The notes: a model not told the origin generated them from the letters alone. Counted from the first letter of the stretch, positions 28,205 through 37,849 are shown. The stretch: DNA of 64,000 nt from Oscillospiraceae bacterium NTUH-002-81 (GCA_032620915.1 CP136052.1:1774501-1838500); one strand, 5' to 3'. Numbers and translations are program-made.

Positions 28205-29910
28205 CTCTGCAGCTCCCCTTTGAAAAATGATACGATGTAGCCGCGAATGCCGTGAGGGTTCTGGATTTCAACAGTAGCGTAAAACATGCCGGGCGTGGGA
28301 TATTTGGGCAGGTAAGCGTAATAGGAAGGCACCCACTGTGTGGGGCTGTATTTTTCCTTCGCCCGGTAAAGATCCCGGAATCCATAGCAGGCGTTCAGAT
28401 GGTCATAGACGAACTGGAGCAGGCGCTCCACGGGATTCTTACTCCGGGCATCCAGACCGGCCAGCGGTGCCACGCCGAGGCTGCCGTAACCGACCCCTTC
28501 TGCTTTGAATACCTGAAAGGCCTCGTAGATGATCGTTTCCATCACGCCGCTGGGGGCGTCTTTTCCGTGTCTCGTCACATCCGCCATGTAGCCGTTTTTG
28601 CCAAGAAACGGGACAAAAACGATAAAAGCCACCATCTTTTCGTCGGCATTGCATGCGTAGAAGTACCGTTTATCCATGGGATTGTCAAGGCCGACGGTTC
28701 CCATGGTAAATTGCAGAAGGCCGCTCTTTTTCTCTGACAGCCATTCCGCTGTGATCCGGTTAAACTCCTGCTCCAGAGCGGTGTCCCGTTTTTCCAGTAC
28801 CCGATATTCGTGGACGGTGACACCGGCTTTGGTTGCATGATTGATGTTCATCCGCATCTTGGCCCCTTTTTTGCCGCTGATCTCATAATCTGCTAGGGAA
28901 AAACGGGCTTCTTCTCCGCTTTTGACAAAACCAAAGCCCTGCTTTTCATATTCGGCAAGGAAATGATCCGTCAGGCCGAGAAAGAACAGATTGTGGGCAC
29001 TGTTCTGGCAAAATTCCCGGAATTCCGTCAGAAGTGCCGGAAAATCTTCCTCTCTGCACACGGGATCTCCGTTTACGATAATGGTATTGCCCACGGTTCC
29101 ATAAGGGATGACGCCATCCACACTGCGCCCGAAATACAGACATTTGTCATCTTCCAGCGTCAGATAGGAACAGGGATTCTGGCTGTACAGATTCAGCAGT
29201 GTTCTGGCATGCTGGAGTTCCTGCACCCCATGGGCCTGTTTCTGCAGCCAGGGACGCAGGGCACAGACGATGGCGGCAAGAATGCAGATCCAGCTGAACC
29301 AGAACAGAACCAGCTGGGCGCTGTGCTGACCGGTTGCCGGGGATGGCAGATCCCACATGCCGAAGATCATGCCGATTCCCTGTCCGAAGCTGTCCGTCAG
29401 GGAGACGGATGCATTGCCGGAGGCAGCAAGGCGCATATAATGCCAGGTGATCCCCACATTGCCAAGAACACCGGCCATAGCCAGGAGAACAAACAGAAAT
29501 GTCTGTCTGCGGTTGCCCCGTCCGGCAGGGTAGCAGAAATCTTTGCGCAGAGCAAAAAACAAAAGAAACAGGAGCAGGTCAAAGATCATCAGGCCATTGT
29601 GCAGCGGGTGTCCCATGCCGACAAGGCCGCGCAGAAAATTCAGGACAAAGATTCCCATGGCAAAAAACCAGGCATTGTGTTTCCGTTTCCATAACTGGAC
29701 GGAAAGAAAAAACAGAATCATGGAAAAGGCACGCTGTACCATCCGTCCCATTTCAATGGAAGCCTGCATATGCTGAGAAAGCCTGGATAACGGGAAAAAT
29801 GTAAGCACAAAAAGGAACAGGGAAAAGACGGCCAGAAGGAGAATGGCGGTGTTTTCTGTCCGGATACGGAACCGGCGATATTTTTCCTGATTGGTATGTG
29901 ATTGGGTCAT
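28192..29910 (-). CDS. DUF2156 (MprF C-terminal domain-like) membrane protein
   Basis: 572-residue protein. Residues about 20-250 hold several hydrophobic helices (ILLLAVFSLFLFVLTFFPLS..., AFSMILFFLSVQLW, TFLFVLLAMAGVLGNVGITW, FWFSWICILAAIVCAL). The C-terminal half is a GNAT-like DUF2156 domain as in lysyl-phosphatidylglycerol synthases (NTIIVNGDPVCREEDFPALLTEF, FFLGLTDHFLAEYEKQGFGFVKSGEEARFSL, ETIIYEAFQVFKAEGVGYGSLGVAPLAGL). It could transfer an aminoacyl or other group to a lipid; substrate unknown. ATG 29910 has seven bases to GGAGGA; ATG 29916 would touch it. Confidence 0.8.
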   Translation of the reverse strand: MTQSHTNQEKYRRFRIRTENTAILLLAVFSLFLFVLTFFPLSRLSQHMQASIEMGRMVQRAFSMILFFLSVQLWKRKHNAWFFAMGIFVLNFLRGLVGMGHPLHNGLMIFDLLLFLLFFALRKDFCYPAGRGNRRQTFLFVLLAMAGVLGNVGITWHYMRLAASGNASVSLTDSFGQGIGMIFGMWDLPSPATGQHSAQLVLFWFSWICILAAIVCALRPWLQKQAHGVQELQHARTLLNLYSQNPCSYLTLEDDKCLYFGRSVDGVIPYGTVGNTIIVNGDPVCREEDFPALLTEFREFCQNSAHNLFFLGLTDHFLAEYEKQGFGFVKSGEEARFSLADYEISGKKGAKMRMNINHATKAGVTVHEYRVLEKRDTALEQEFNRITAEWLSEKKSGLLQFTMGTVGLDNPMDKRYFYACNADEKMVAFIVFVPFLGKNGYMADVTRHGKDAPSGVMETIIYEAFQVFKAEGVGYGSLGVAPLAGLDARSKNPVERLLQFVYDHLNACYGFRDLYRAKEKYSPTQWVPSYYAYLPKYPTPGMFYATVEIQNPHGIRGYIVSFFKGELQRWKK

Positions 29911-30069
29911 AGTCATTCCTCCGGAAGAGAAAAATCCTGCAGGGCAGGTTCTCATTTTTTTCACACAAAGTGTAGTCTTTTCCATGGAAAAAATCAATAG
30001 CGGAAAACGCCATAAAAGTGAAATTTGTGTTAAAATAAAAGGAATCATGGAAAGAGGGGAAGAATCCAT

Positions 30070-31440
30070 TTGAAGAACAATAAATACGAGATTGATATGT
30101 GCAGCGGCACCATTATGGACAAGCTGGTTTCCTTTGCGCTGCCGCTGATGCTGTCCGGCATCCTGCAGCTCATGTTCAATGCGGTGGACATTATCGTGGT
30201 GGGGCGGTTCAGCGGCAGCGGGGCACTGGCGGCAGTGGGCTCCACCACCGCGCTGATCAACGTGTTCACCAATCTGTTCATCGGCATTTCTCTGGGAGCC
30301 AATGTGCTGGCTGCCCGGTATTATGCGGCAGGCAAGGCGAAAGAAATGTCGGAGACGGTACATACCGCCATCGCCATGGCGCTGGTCAGCGGTATCGTCA
30401 TGGCCGTTGTGGGCGTGGTGTTTGCAAGAGGCGCGCTGGAGCTGATGGGAACGCCGGAGGACGTCATCGGCAAATCTGCCCTGTATATGCGCATTTATTT
30501 CTGCGGCATGCCGTTTTTCATGCTGTACAACTATGGCGCAGCCATCCTGCGGGCAGTGGGAGATACGAAGCGGCCGCTGTTTTTCCTCGTCATCTCCGGT
30601 GTGGTCAATGCGGCATTGAATGTATTTCTGGTGGTCGCCTTTCAGCTGGATGTGGCGGGGGTCGGCATTGCCACCGTCATTTCTCAGGCCATTTCCTGCG
30701 TGCTGGTGCTTTCCTGCCTGTACCGGACGGACAGCAGCTATCAGCTGCGGGTTTCCAGACTGCGTATCCAGTGGTGCTATCTGAAACGGATCTTTGAGGT
30801 GGGGGTGCCCGCCGGGATCCAGAGCACCGTCATCAACCTGTCCAATGTGCTGCTCCAGTCGTCGGTAAACTCCTTCGGCTCCATTGCCATGGCGGGCTAT
30901 ACGGCAGCCAACAACATTTTCGGCTTCCTGTACGTTTCCGTGAATTCCTTCACCCAGGCGTGCATGAGCTTCACCAGCCAGAACTATGGCGTGAAAAAAT
31001 TCAAGCGCATGGATCGGGTGCTCATCGACTGCATCATCCTTTCCGTCGCAGTCACCCTCGTTCTGGGCGGCAGCGTCTATCTGCTGGGGCCGAAGATCCT
31101 GCGCATTTACAGCACCCAGGAGGACGTCATTGCCTGCGGCATGGAGGTCCTGACCTACACCACCTTTTCCTATTTCCTGTGTGGCCTCATGGATCTCTTC
31201 CCCGGGGCGCTGCGGGGCATGGGATATTCCGCTGTGCCCATGGTGCTCTCCATCATCGGTACGGTGGGCGTGCGCATCCTCTGGATCTATGGCCTGTTTC
31301 CCGCGCACCAGACACTGGCGTTTCTGTTCGTGTCCTATCCGGCGTCCTGGATCGCCACCATTGTCATGCAGGTCATCTGCTTCTGGTTCGTTAGGAGGAG
31401 AGTGTATCGGATGGAGGCTGATAGGGGCATCAGCTATTAG
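30070..31440 (+). CDS. MATE family efflux transporter
   Basis: Multidrug/toxin antiporter with twelve predicted membrane helices in two six-helix halves (GTIMDKLVSFALPLMLSGILQLMFNAVDIIVVGRFSG at the N-terminus; IFEVGVPAGIQSTVINLSNVLLQSSVNSFGSIAMAGYTAANNIFGF starting the second half). 456 residues. The start is TTG 30070, seven or eight bases after GAGGGGAA. Divergent from the DUF2156 gene; a TTAAAAT box lies in the shared intergenic region. Confidence 0.92.
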   Translation: MKNNKYEIDMCSGTIMDKLVSFALPLMLSGILQLMFNAVDIIVVGRFSGSGALAAVGSTTALINVFTNLFIGISLGANVLAARYYAAGKAKEMSETVHTAIAMALVSGIVMAVVGVVFARGALELMGTPEDVIGKSALYMRIYFCGMPFFMLYNYGAAILRAVGDTKRPLFFLVISGVVNAALNVFLVVAFQLDVAGVGIATVISQAISCVLVLSCLYRTDSSYQLRVSRLRIQWCYLKRIFEVGVPAGIQSTVINLSNVLLQSSVNSFGSIAMAGYTAANNIFGFLYVSVNSFTQACMSFTSQNYGVKKFKRMDRVLIDCIILSVAVTLVLGGSVYLLGPKILRIYSTQEDVIACGMEVLTYTTFSYFLCGLMDLFPGALRGMGYSAVPMVLSIIGTVGVRILWIYGLFPAHQTLAFLFVSYPASWIATIVMQVICFWFVRRRVYRMEADRGISY

Positions 31441-31608
31441 AAACTTTCAAATAGTTCAAACAGAAGGCTCTTGCCAGGTTAGTTGAGAAATGATTCATTA
31501 CAATCTACAAATCGGGGGGAAACTTTAGTTTTAATGTTATCCAACCGGAAATTGGATGATTGAAATAGTATTTGTAATGATATACAAAAAATAATGGAGG
31601 AAGAGAGA

Positions 31609-33177
31609 ATGGTGGATACCAAAAAGGAACAGGAGCGGGATGAACTGCATCGTGCCATATGGGCGATCGCAGATGAATTGCGCGGAGCAGTCGATGGCTG
31701 GGACTTCAAAAATTATGTTTTAGGTACGATGTTTTATCGATATATTTCTGAAAACCTGTGTAATTACATAAACAGTGGGGAGATTAATGCAGGCAATACC
31801 GATTTTAACTTTGCAGAAATGCCGGATGAAGATGCGGAAGAAGCAAGAGCGGGGTTGGTAGAAGAAAAAGGATTTTTTATCCTTCCAAGTGAACTTTTTT
31901 GCAATGTCCGTGCCAATGCAGTGAATGATGAAAACTTAAATGAAACACTGGAACGTGTATTCCGTCACATTGAGGAATCTGCAAAGGGCAGCGAAGCGGA
32001 GAATGATTTTGCAGGTTTGTTTGATGACTATGATGTAAACAGCAATAAACTGGGTGCTACAGTTGCAAAGCGCAATGAGAAACTTGTAAAACTGCTGAAT
32101 GGCGTAGGAGAAATGAATCTTGGGGATGTAAAAGATCATTCCATAGATGCCTTTGGTGATGCGTATGAGTATCTTATGACGATGTATGCGTCAAATGCAG
32201 GAAAATCTGGGGGAGAATTCTTTACCCCTGCAGATGTGTCTGAACTGCTCACGCGACTTGGAACTGTTGGGAAAACAGAAATCAATAAAGTATACGATCC
32301 GGCATGTGGTTCAGGTTCGCTGCTTTTGAAAGCTGAGAAAATTTTGGGGAAAGATGCTATTCGAAATGGATTTTACGGGCAGGAGATCAACATCACAACC
32401 TATAACCTGTGTCGGATTAATATGTTCCTGCATGATATAGGATTTAACAAATTTAATATTGCCTGCGAAGATACGTTACTCAGTCCGCAGCACTGGGACG
32501 ATGAGCCGTTTGAACTGATTGTGTCTAATCCACCATATTCTATCAAATGGGCGGGAGACGAAAATCCACTGCTCATCAATGATCCCCGGTTTGCTCCCGC
32601 AGGGGTTCTTGCTCCAAAGAGTAAAGCAGATATGGCGTTTATCATGCATAGCCTGTCATGGCTTGCGTCTAACGGAACTGCTGCCATTGTATGTTTTCCG
32701 GGAATCATGTACCGTGGCGGTGCAGAGCAGAAAATCCGTAAATATCTGGTGGACAATAACTATGTGGAGTGTATTATTCAGTTGCCGAGTAATCTGTTCT
32801 TTGGCACTTCCATTGCAACTTGTATCATGGTAATGAAAAAGAACAAGACAGATAATAAAACGTTGTTTATTGATGCTACAGGCGAGTGCGTGAAGGTTAC
32901 CAACAATAATAAGCTGACGCCGGAGAATATAGAGCGGATTGTGGACGTATTTACAAAGAGGGAAGAAATCAAGCATTTTGCACATCTGGCGAGTTATGAG
33001 GAAGTGTCTGAAAATGATTACAATTTGTCCGTGTCTACCTATGTGGAAGCTGAAGATACCAGAGAAAAAATTGATATTGTAAAGCTGAACGCGGAAATCA
33101 AAGAAATTGTTGCTCGTGAACAGGTACTCCGTGATGAGATTGATAAAATCATCGCAGAAATTGAGGGAGATTCATGA
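31609..33177 (+). CDS. hsdM: type I restriction-modification methyltransferase subunit HsdM
   Basis: N6-adenine methylase subunit of a type I system. An N-terminal helical domain ([29 protein letters not shown]) precedes [17 protein letters not shown] (about residue 202), motif [12 protein letters not shown] (about 230) and catalytic NPPYS (about 306). ATG 31609 is chosen because GGAGG lies just before it; an ATG at 31594 precedes the RBS itself. The C-terminus ([12 protein letters not shown]) lies in a 36-bp repeat that recurs at 34264, so the last residues seem to come from an insertion event. Base composition is visibly more AT-rich than the preceding chromosome. Confidence 0.95.
   Translation: MVDTKKEQERDELHRAIWAIADELRGAVDGWDFKNYVLGTMFYRYISENLCNYINSGEINAGNTDFNFAEMPDEDAEEARAGLVEEKGFFILPSELFCNVRANAVNDENLNETLERVFRHIEESAKGSEAENDFAGLFDDYDVNSNKLGATVAKRNEKLVKLLNGVGEMNLGDVKDHSIDAFGDAYEYLMTMYASNAGKSGGEFFTPADVSELLTRLGTVGKTEINKVYDPACGSGSLLLKAEKILGKDAIRNGFYGQEINITTYNLCRINMFLHDIGFNKFNIACEDTLLSPQHWDDEPFELIVSNPPYSIKWAGDENPLLINDPRFAPAGVLAPKSKADMAFIMHSLSWLASNGTAAIVCFPGIMYRGGAEQKIRKYLVDNNYVECIIQLPSNLFFGTSIATCIMVMKKNKTDNKTLFIDATGECVKVTNNNKLTPENIERIVDVFTKREEIKHFAHLASYEEVSENDYNLSVSTYVEAEDTREKIDIVKLNAEIKEIVAREQVLRDEIDKIIAEIEGDS
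33131..33166 (+). repeat. 36-bp direct repeat, left copy (3' end of hsdM)
   Basis: GTGATGAGATTGATAAAA, then T, then CATCGCAGAAATTGAGG. It matches 34264-34299 at 35 of 36 positions and brackets the yhcG-like gene. Confidence 0.85.
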
Positions 33178-34260
33178 AAAAAGGTCAAGAGATGATGGAA
33201 TATCAGGATGTTGTCATAGATATTAAACAAATTATTGTATCGGGACAACAGTATGCTTATCAGGCTGCAAATAAAGCGATGGTGCTCACCTATTGGCAGA
33301 TTGGAAAGCGGATTGTAGAACAGGAGCAGAAGGGGGAGGAACGAGCAGAGTATGGAAAAGCTTTATTGGATACGCTGTCGGCGGAATTGACCGGAGAGTA
33401 TGGAAAAAGCTATTCAAAAAGAAATTTGCAATATTTTCGTAAATTTTATTTTGCATTTCCAGATGTTCAAATTGTGAACGCATGCGTTCACAATTTGAAC
33501 TGGACTCATTTTCGATGTCTTCTTCGGGTAACCGATGAAAATGCACGTTTGTGGTATATGAACGAGGCTTCAAAAGAAGGATGGAGTTCCAGAACACTGG
33601 ACAGAAATATTGGCACACAATATTATTACCGGTTACTGCAATCACCGAAAAAAGAAAATGTGATTGCTGAAATGAAGGAAAAAACAAAAGAGAGTCAGAA
33701 GAATAAATTTGAACTTTTAAAAAATCCGATTATTGCGGAATTTTTAGGCTTCAAAAAATGAAGATTCTTATCTTGAAAATGATTTAGAGTCAGCTATTTT
33801 GACACATATAAGAGATTTTCTAATGGAAATGGGAAAAGGATTTGCGTTTGTGGCAAGACAGCAGCACATTGTGACGGAAACGCAGGATTATTTTATTGAT
33901 CTGGTATTTTACAATATTGAGTTAAAGTGCTATGTGCTTATAGATCTGAAAATGGGAAAGATTACACATCAGGATGTAGGGCAGATTGATATGTATGTTC
34001 GTATGTATGATGAACTTAAGTGTCAGGAAGGAGACAATCCTACATTAGGAATTCTTCTGTGTTCGGAAACAGATGAGGACATTGCAAGATATTCAGTATT
34101 GCATGATAATGACAGATTGTTTATGTCAAAATATCTTACTTATTTGCCGACTAAGGAACGGCTGCGTGCAGAGATTGAGCAGCAGAAGGAGATATTCTAT
34201 ATGCAGCATCCAAGGTTGCATATAGAAAATGCACAGGACAAAAATGCACAGGACGAGTAA
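33174..34260 (+). CDS. YhcG / DUF1016-type PD-(D/E)XK nuclease, one frameshift
   Basis: The N-terminal DUF1016_N part ([45 protein letters not shown]...[18 protein letters not shown]) and the C-terminal nuclease part ([53 protein letters not shown], with the D...DLK core) lie in two frames. One extra A in the run 33753-33758 causes the break; removing it restores [32 protein letters not shown]. Such genes are often found inside type I restriction loci and were proposed to be nucleases linked to defence. The ATG overlaps the hsdM stop, and the gene is bracketed by the 36-bp repeats. Confidence 0.85.
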
Positions 34261-34263
34261 AGT

Positions 34264-34299
34264 GTGATGAGATTGATAAAACCATCGCAGAAATTGAGG
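34264..34299 (+). repeat. 36-bp direct repeat, right copy
   Basis: Second copy of the hsdM 3'-end sequence (see 33131-33166), one mismatch. Read in the old hsdM frame it continues ...AEIEV followed by TAA, which looks like the ancestral hsdM terminus. Confidence 0.85.
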
Positions 34300-34306
34300 T
34301 GTAATT

Positions 34307-34972
34307 ATGGTTGAAAAAGAAGCGTTAAAAAAACTTATTGATAATCCAAAACAGCCTAATGTCAGTGAATGGGTTTATGAGGTAGAGGCATTTTTAGAGG
34401 AAATTAATGAAAATAACGAGGAAGCATGGTCTCTTATTGATGGCATAAAAAAGCAAGGGGATACTTTCCGGCGTTGTGAAAATTTAGTGGCATTATTACG
34501 ACAACTTTACAAGAAAAAATATGATAAAGTGTCCATTCCACCGATAACGAAAAGGAATCAAATATTTGTTGCAATGATGTTTTCTGGGGAAACTGATTCT
34601 ACATACGAACAGATATATAAACCTGTTATTCAATCGTTGAATTATTCAGCTATGAGAATTGATGAGAAACAATTCAATGGATCTATTATCGGAGAAATAA
34701 CTGCAGAAATAACAGATTCTGTTGCTCTGATTGCAGATTTAACAGGAAATCGTGGCGGTGTTTATTATGAAGCTGGAATTGCCAGAGGATTACAGTTATG
34801 TAATCATCCAATCAAATTGATCCTAACTTGTAAACAAAGTTTTTTTGATAGAGAAAGAGTTCATTTTGATGTAAGTGGTGACAACATTGTTCTTTATGAA
34901 AACGATGATGATTTGAAACAGAAACTTTTAAAGAGATTACAAGCTGTTTTGATCGAGGAAACTAAAGCATGA
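34307..34972 (+). CDS. nucleoside 2-deoxyribosyltransferase / TIR-like domain protein in the RM locus
   Basis: 221 residues. An N-terminal helical part (about 1-85) is followed by an alpha/beta domain: NQIFVAMMFSGETDSTYEQIYKPVIQSLNY, MRIDEKQF, SIIGEITAEITDSVALIADLTGNRGGVYYEAGIARGLQL. The strand FVAMMF, the helix before IADLTGN and the YYEAG Glu match the nucleoside deoxyribosyltransferase/TIR-like superfamily, members of which cleave nucleosides or NAD in immune systems. Enzyme activity here is not shown. The stop overlaps the hsdS start (ATGA). Confidence 0.6.
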   Translation: MVEKEALKKLIDNPKQPNVSEWVYEVEAFLEEINENNEEAWSLIDGIKKQGDTFRRCENLVALLRQLYKKKYDKVSIPPITKRNQIFVAMMFSGETDSTYEQIYKPVIQSLNYSAMRIDEKQFNGSIIGEITAEITDSVALIADLTGNRGGVYYEAGIARGLQLCNHPIKLILTCKQSFFDRERVHFDVSGDNIVLYENDDDLKQKLLKRLQAVLIEETKA

Positions 34973-36261
34973 GCAAATTGGATGAATTAATTGCAGAGCT
35001 TTGTCCTAATGGGGTGGAGTATAGAACTTTTGGCGAAAGTGCAACAATAGTGAGAGGTGCATCGCCACGTCCGATAAAAAATTTTATCACAACAGAATCT
35101 ACAGGTGTGAATTGGATTAAAATTGGCGATGTAAAACCGGGAGACAAATATATTACGGCTTCAACAGAGAAAATCACGCCAGAGGGTGCAAAAAAATCGC
35201 GTGCTGTCAAAAAAGGGGATTTTGTTCTTTCAAATTCCATGAGTTTTGGAAGACCATATATTTTACAAATAGATGGATGCATTCATGATGGGTGGCTTGC
35301 GATTAGTAATTTTTCGGATAGCTATCTTCCGGATTTTTTATATCACTTATTGAATTCCAATATCTGTCAAAGCGAAATGCAGAAAAAGGCATCCTTTGGA
35401 GGGGCTGTTCAGAATTTAAATGCTGACATCGTAAGAGCGTTAGTTTTGCCTGTACCTCCTCTGAAGGTACAACGTGAAATAGTCCGTGTGTTGGACTCTT
35501 TCTCATTACTTACAGCTAAATTTATAGCTGACCTTACAGCTGAACTTACAGCTCGGAAGAGCCAGTATGATTTTTATAGGGATAAGTTGTTGACATTTAG
35601 CAATGATATTCCGATACTCCCATTAGGTGAAGTTTGTCAATTGCAGGCCGGAAAGGCAATAAAAGCTACTTTCATTTCAGGGGTGCAAACGAAACGGATG
35701 CCTGTTCCATGCTATGGCGCAAATGGTCTTCGAGGATACGTGGCAGACTATAATCAAGAAGGTAACAAATCGATAATTGGGAGACAAGGTGCTTTGTGTG
35801 GAAACGTGTGTTATGCTACAGGGAAATATTATGCGACAGAACATGCAATTGTGGTTACAGACAGGGGACATTTTAATGGCAGATATCTTTTTCATGCATT
35901 AACACATGCGGACTTAAATCAATATAGAACAGCAGGGGCGCAACCGGGATTATCGGTTTCTCATCTAAATGAGGTGAAAATTGCTGTTCCTGATATAAAT
36001 ATACAAGACAAAATTGCTAGTGTTCTTGATAATTTTGAATCTATCTGTACTGATCTGAATATTGCGTTACCGGCTGAAATCGAAGCGCGCCAGAAACAAT
36101 ATGAATATTATCGAGATTTGCTCTTGACATTTGTTGAAACAGGCAGCATGCTCATGACAGACAGACAGACAGACAGACAGACAGAGCTGAGCGCAATTAA
36201 GCTTATTCAGTATGTGTTTGGGTATGTAAACATCGGTGTACAAGGGGTACAAACAAGATAA
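34969..36261 (+). CDS. hsdS: type I restriction specificity subunit HsdS, probably phase-variable
   Basis: DNA-recognition subunit, 430 residues. TRD1 (about 1-165) ends in conserved region 1, VLDSFSLLTAKFIADLTAELTARKSQYDFYRDKLL; TRD2 follows (PILPLGEVCQLQAGKAI...GQGALCGNVCYA-type core) and ends in VLDNFESICTDLNIALPAEIEARQKQYEYYRDLLLTF. CR1 holds degenerate 12-nt repeats encoding TAKF-IADL-TAEL-TA, resembling the EcoR124 TAEL spacer whose copy number sets specificity. Near the 3' end is (GACA)7, encoding TDRQTDRQT; gain or loss of a unit shifts the frame of the last 25 or so residues. The reading frame ends about 30 bases before the ICE recombinase gene, so the C-terminus may have been altered by integration. 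Confidence 0.9.
   Translation: MSKLDELIAELCPNGVEYRTFGESATIVRGASPRPIKNFITTESTGVNWIKIGDVKPGDKYITASTEKITPEGAKKSRAVKKGDFVLSNSMSFGRPYILQIDGCIHDGWLAISNFSDSYLPDFLYHLLNSNICQSEMQKKASFGGAVQNLNADIVRALVLPVPPLKVQREIVRVLDSFSLLTAKFIADLTAELTARKSQYDFYRDKLLTFSNDIPILPLGEVCQLQAGKAIKATFISGVQTKRMPVPCYGANGLRGYVADYNQEGNKSIIGRQGALCGNVCYATGKYYATEHAIVVTDRGHFNGRYLFHALTHADLNQYRTAGAQPGLSVSHLNEVKIAVPDINIQDKIASVLDNFESICTDLNIALPAEIEARQKQYEYYRDLLLTFVETGSMLMTDRQTDRQTELSAIKLIQYVFGYVNIGVQGVQTR
36156..36183 (+). repeat. (GACA)7 simple sequence repeat in hsdS
   Basis: Seven perfect GACA units (36156-36183), followed by GAGC. A tetranucleotide tract inside a coding frame is a classic slipped-strand phase-variation site. Confidence 0.95.
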
Positions 36262-36292
36262 AATAGAAATGAGGGGCGATAGAGCGGAAATG

Positions 36293-37801
36293 TCAGATTT
36301 TCCACTCTATCTGAACATGGTCGCTGGTGGCCTTGATTGTAGAGATCAAGCCATCGGCGGCTTTTCTTTTGTCGTCAAAATCTATGCTGTCCCAGTTGTC
36401 GAGATAATAGGATAACTTCTTTATCTGCTGGGGAGATATGGTTTCAACGCTCAATTCAGCGATTGCCTTTGAAATGGTCTGGCGTCGGGTGTCCAGTTCT
36501 TCAATTTTTTTGTTAGCGTAGGCAAGCAAGGTCGCATTGGCTCCGGTCAGCGTATCCAGCAGCTTTTCAATTTCTGCCTCCACCTGTGCCAGCTCCACTT
36601 GATAGGCGGTCAGTTTCGGATTGACTTTTTCCTCCCTGCCGTGGAGTATCTGAAAATCTTTGAACTTTTCCTGCATGGCCGAGAAAATGAATTGCTCAAA
36701 TTCTTCTTTGCGGATTTTCCCGCAGCCCGGACAGCCTTTGTTTTCCGTCCGTTTGGTACAGCGGAAATAGCCGGTGCTGTTTGGTACATGGGTGGCTTTC
36801 AGAGCATACCCACAATGCCCGCATTTGATTTTTCCGGCCAGCCAAGTATTTTTTGGTTTCCGTCCCTGCTGGAAGGTGGTATTTTCCATAAGTTTTTTCC
36901 GGCATTTCAGCCATGTGTCAGAGGAAATGAGTGCTTCATGGGGAGCGATAACAAGTATCTGGTCTTTTAAGCACCTGTCCTTGTCCTCTTTCACATCCCG
37001 CCCCTGATAGAGATAGCAGCCGTTTGTTCCGGCAAAGTCAGAAGCGTCATTGACAATCGCTGCACCCTGACTCTTGAAAAATTCGTACAGCTCCAAATCG
37101 GCCTGTGCGTAAACGGGGTTTCTTAAAAGCTGGGAAAGAAATGTACGGAACATGGATTTTCCATAAATTTTTATATCATGTTCCTCGAAGTATCGGGTAA
37201 TATCTCCGAAGGAGGTTTCCGGTTCAGCGTACATTTCAAACATCAGCCGAACATGGTCGGCGGCTACGGGGTCGGCAACCATTTTCTTTGTGCGGATACC
37301 CTCTACCACAGTAGGCTCTAACTGATAACCGTATGGCGCCTGCCCGCTCATGTGAAAGCCTTTCAAGCAACGGGAATAGTAGGCGTCCGTGACGCGCTTC
37401 TGGATTGTCTCACGTTCAAGCTGGGCGAATACAATGCAGATATTCAGCATGGCCCGGCCCATCGGGGTCGAAGTATCAAACTTTTCCGTGGATGATACAA
37501 ACTCCACATCGTACTCTTGAAACAGCTCCATCATCGTTGCAAAGTCCAGAATAGAGCGGCTTATACGGTCCAGCTTGTACACAATGACCCGCCGGACCTT
37601 TCCCTTGCGGATCTCGCCCAACAGCTTTTGAAACTCCGGCCTGTCCGTATTTTTACCGGAATAGCCTTTGTCCTTGAATACCCGGCAGCTCCCACCTTTC
37701 AATTCATACTTGCAAAAGTCGATCTGACTTTCAATGCTAATACTGTCCTTGCGGTCTACTGACTGTCTTGCGTAAATACAATCTTCTCTGATAAATTCCA
37801 T
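36293..37801 (-). CDS. large serine recombinase (ICE integrase/excisionase)
   Basis: Site-specific recombinase expected to integrate and excise the ICE. 502 residues from ATG 37801 (RBS AAAGGAGC). Resolvase domain with nucleophile Ser14 in YARQSVDRKDSISIESQ, GYSGKNTDRPEFQKLLGEIRKGKVRRVIVYKLDRISRS, then the recombinase domain (PYGYQLEP...) and a zinc ribbon (CGHCGYALKATHVP...FRCTKRTENKGCPGC), ending in a coiled coil. Similar in size and domain order to TndX-type enzymes. It lies at the element end, next to hsdS, as expected. Confidence 0.93.
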   Translation of the reverse strand: MEFIREDCIYARQSVDRKDSISIESQIDFCKYELKGGSCRVFKDKGYSGKNTDRPEFQKLLGEIRKGKVRRVIVYKLDRISRSILDFATMMELFQEYDVEFVSSTEKFDTSTPMGRAMLNICIVFAQLERETIQKRVTDAYYSRCLKGFHMSGQAPYGYQLEPTVVEGIRTKKMVADPVAADHVRLMFEMYAEPETSFGDITRYFEEHDIKIYGKSMFRTFLSQLLRNPVYAQADLELYEFFKSQGAAIVNDASDFAGTNGCYLYQGRDVKEDKDRCLKDQILVIAPHEALISSDTWLKCRKKLMENTTFQQGRKPKNTWLAGKIKCGHCGYALKATHVPNSTGYFRCTKRTENKGCPGCGKIRKEEFEQFIFSAMQEKFKDFQILHGREEKVNPKLTAYQVELAQVEAEIEKLLDTLTGANATLLAYANKKIEELDTRRQTISKAIAELSVETISPQQIKKLSYYLDNWDSIDFDDKRKAADGLISTIKATSDHVQIEWKI

Positions 37802-37849
37802 ATTGGGCTCCTTTCCTTGTTGGAATGGAGCTACCAACCTTACAACTAT

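Noticed and set aside
28192..31308. Extension of the DUF2156 gene upstream across the MATE gene
   Set aside because: The extra N-terminal 460 or so residues are antisense to the MATE gene; the true start has a clear RBS at 29910.
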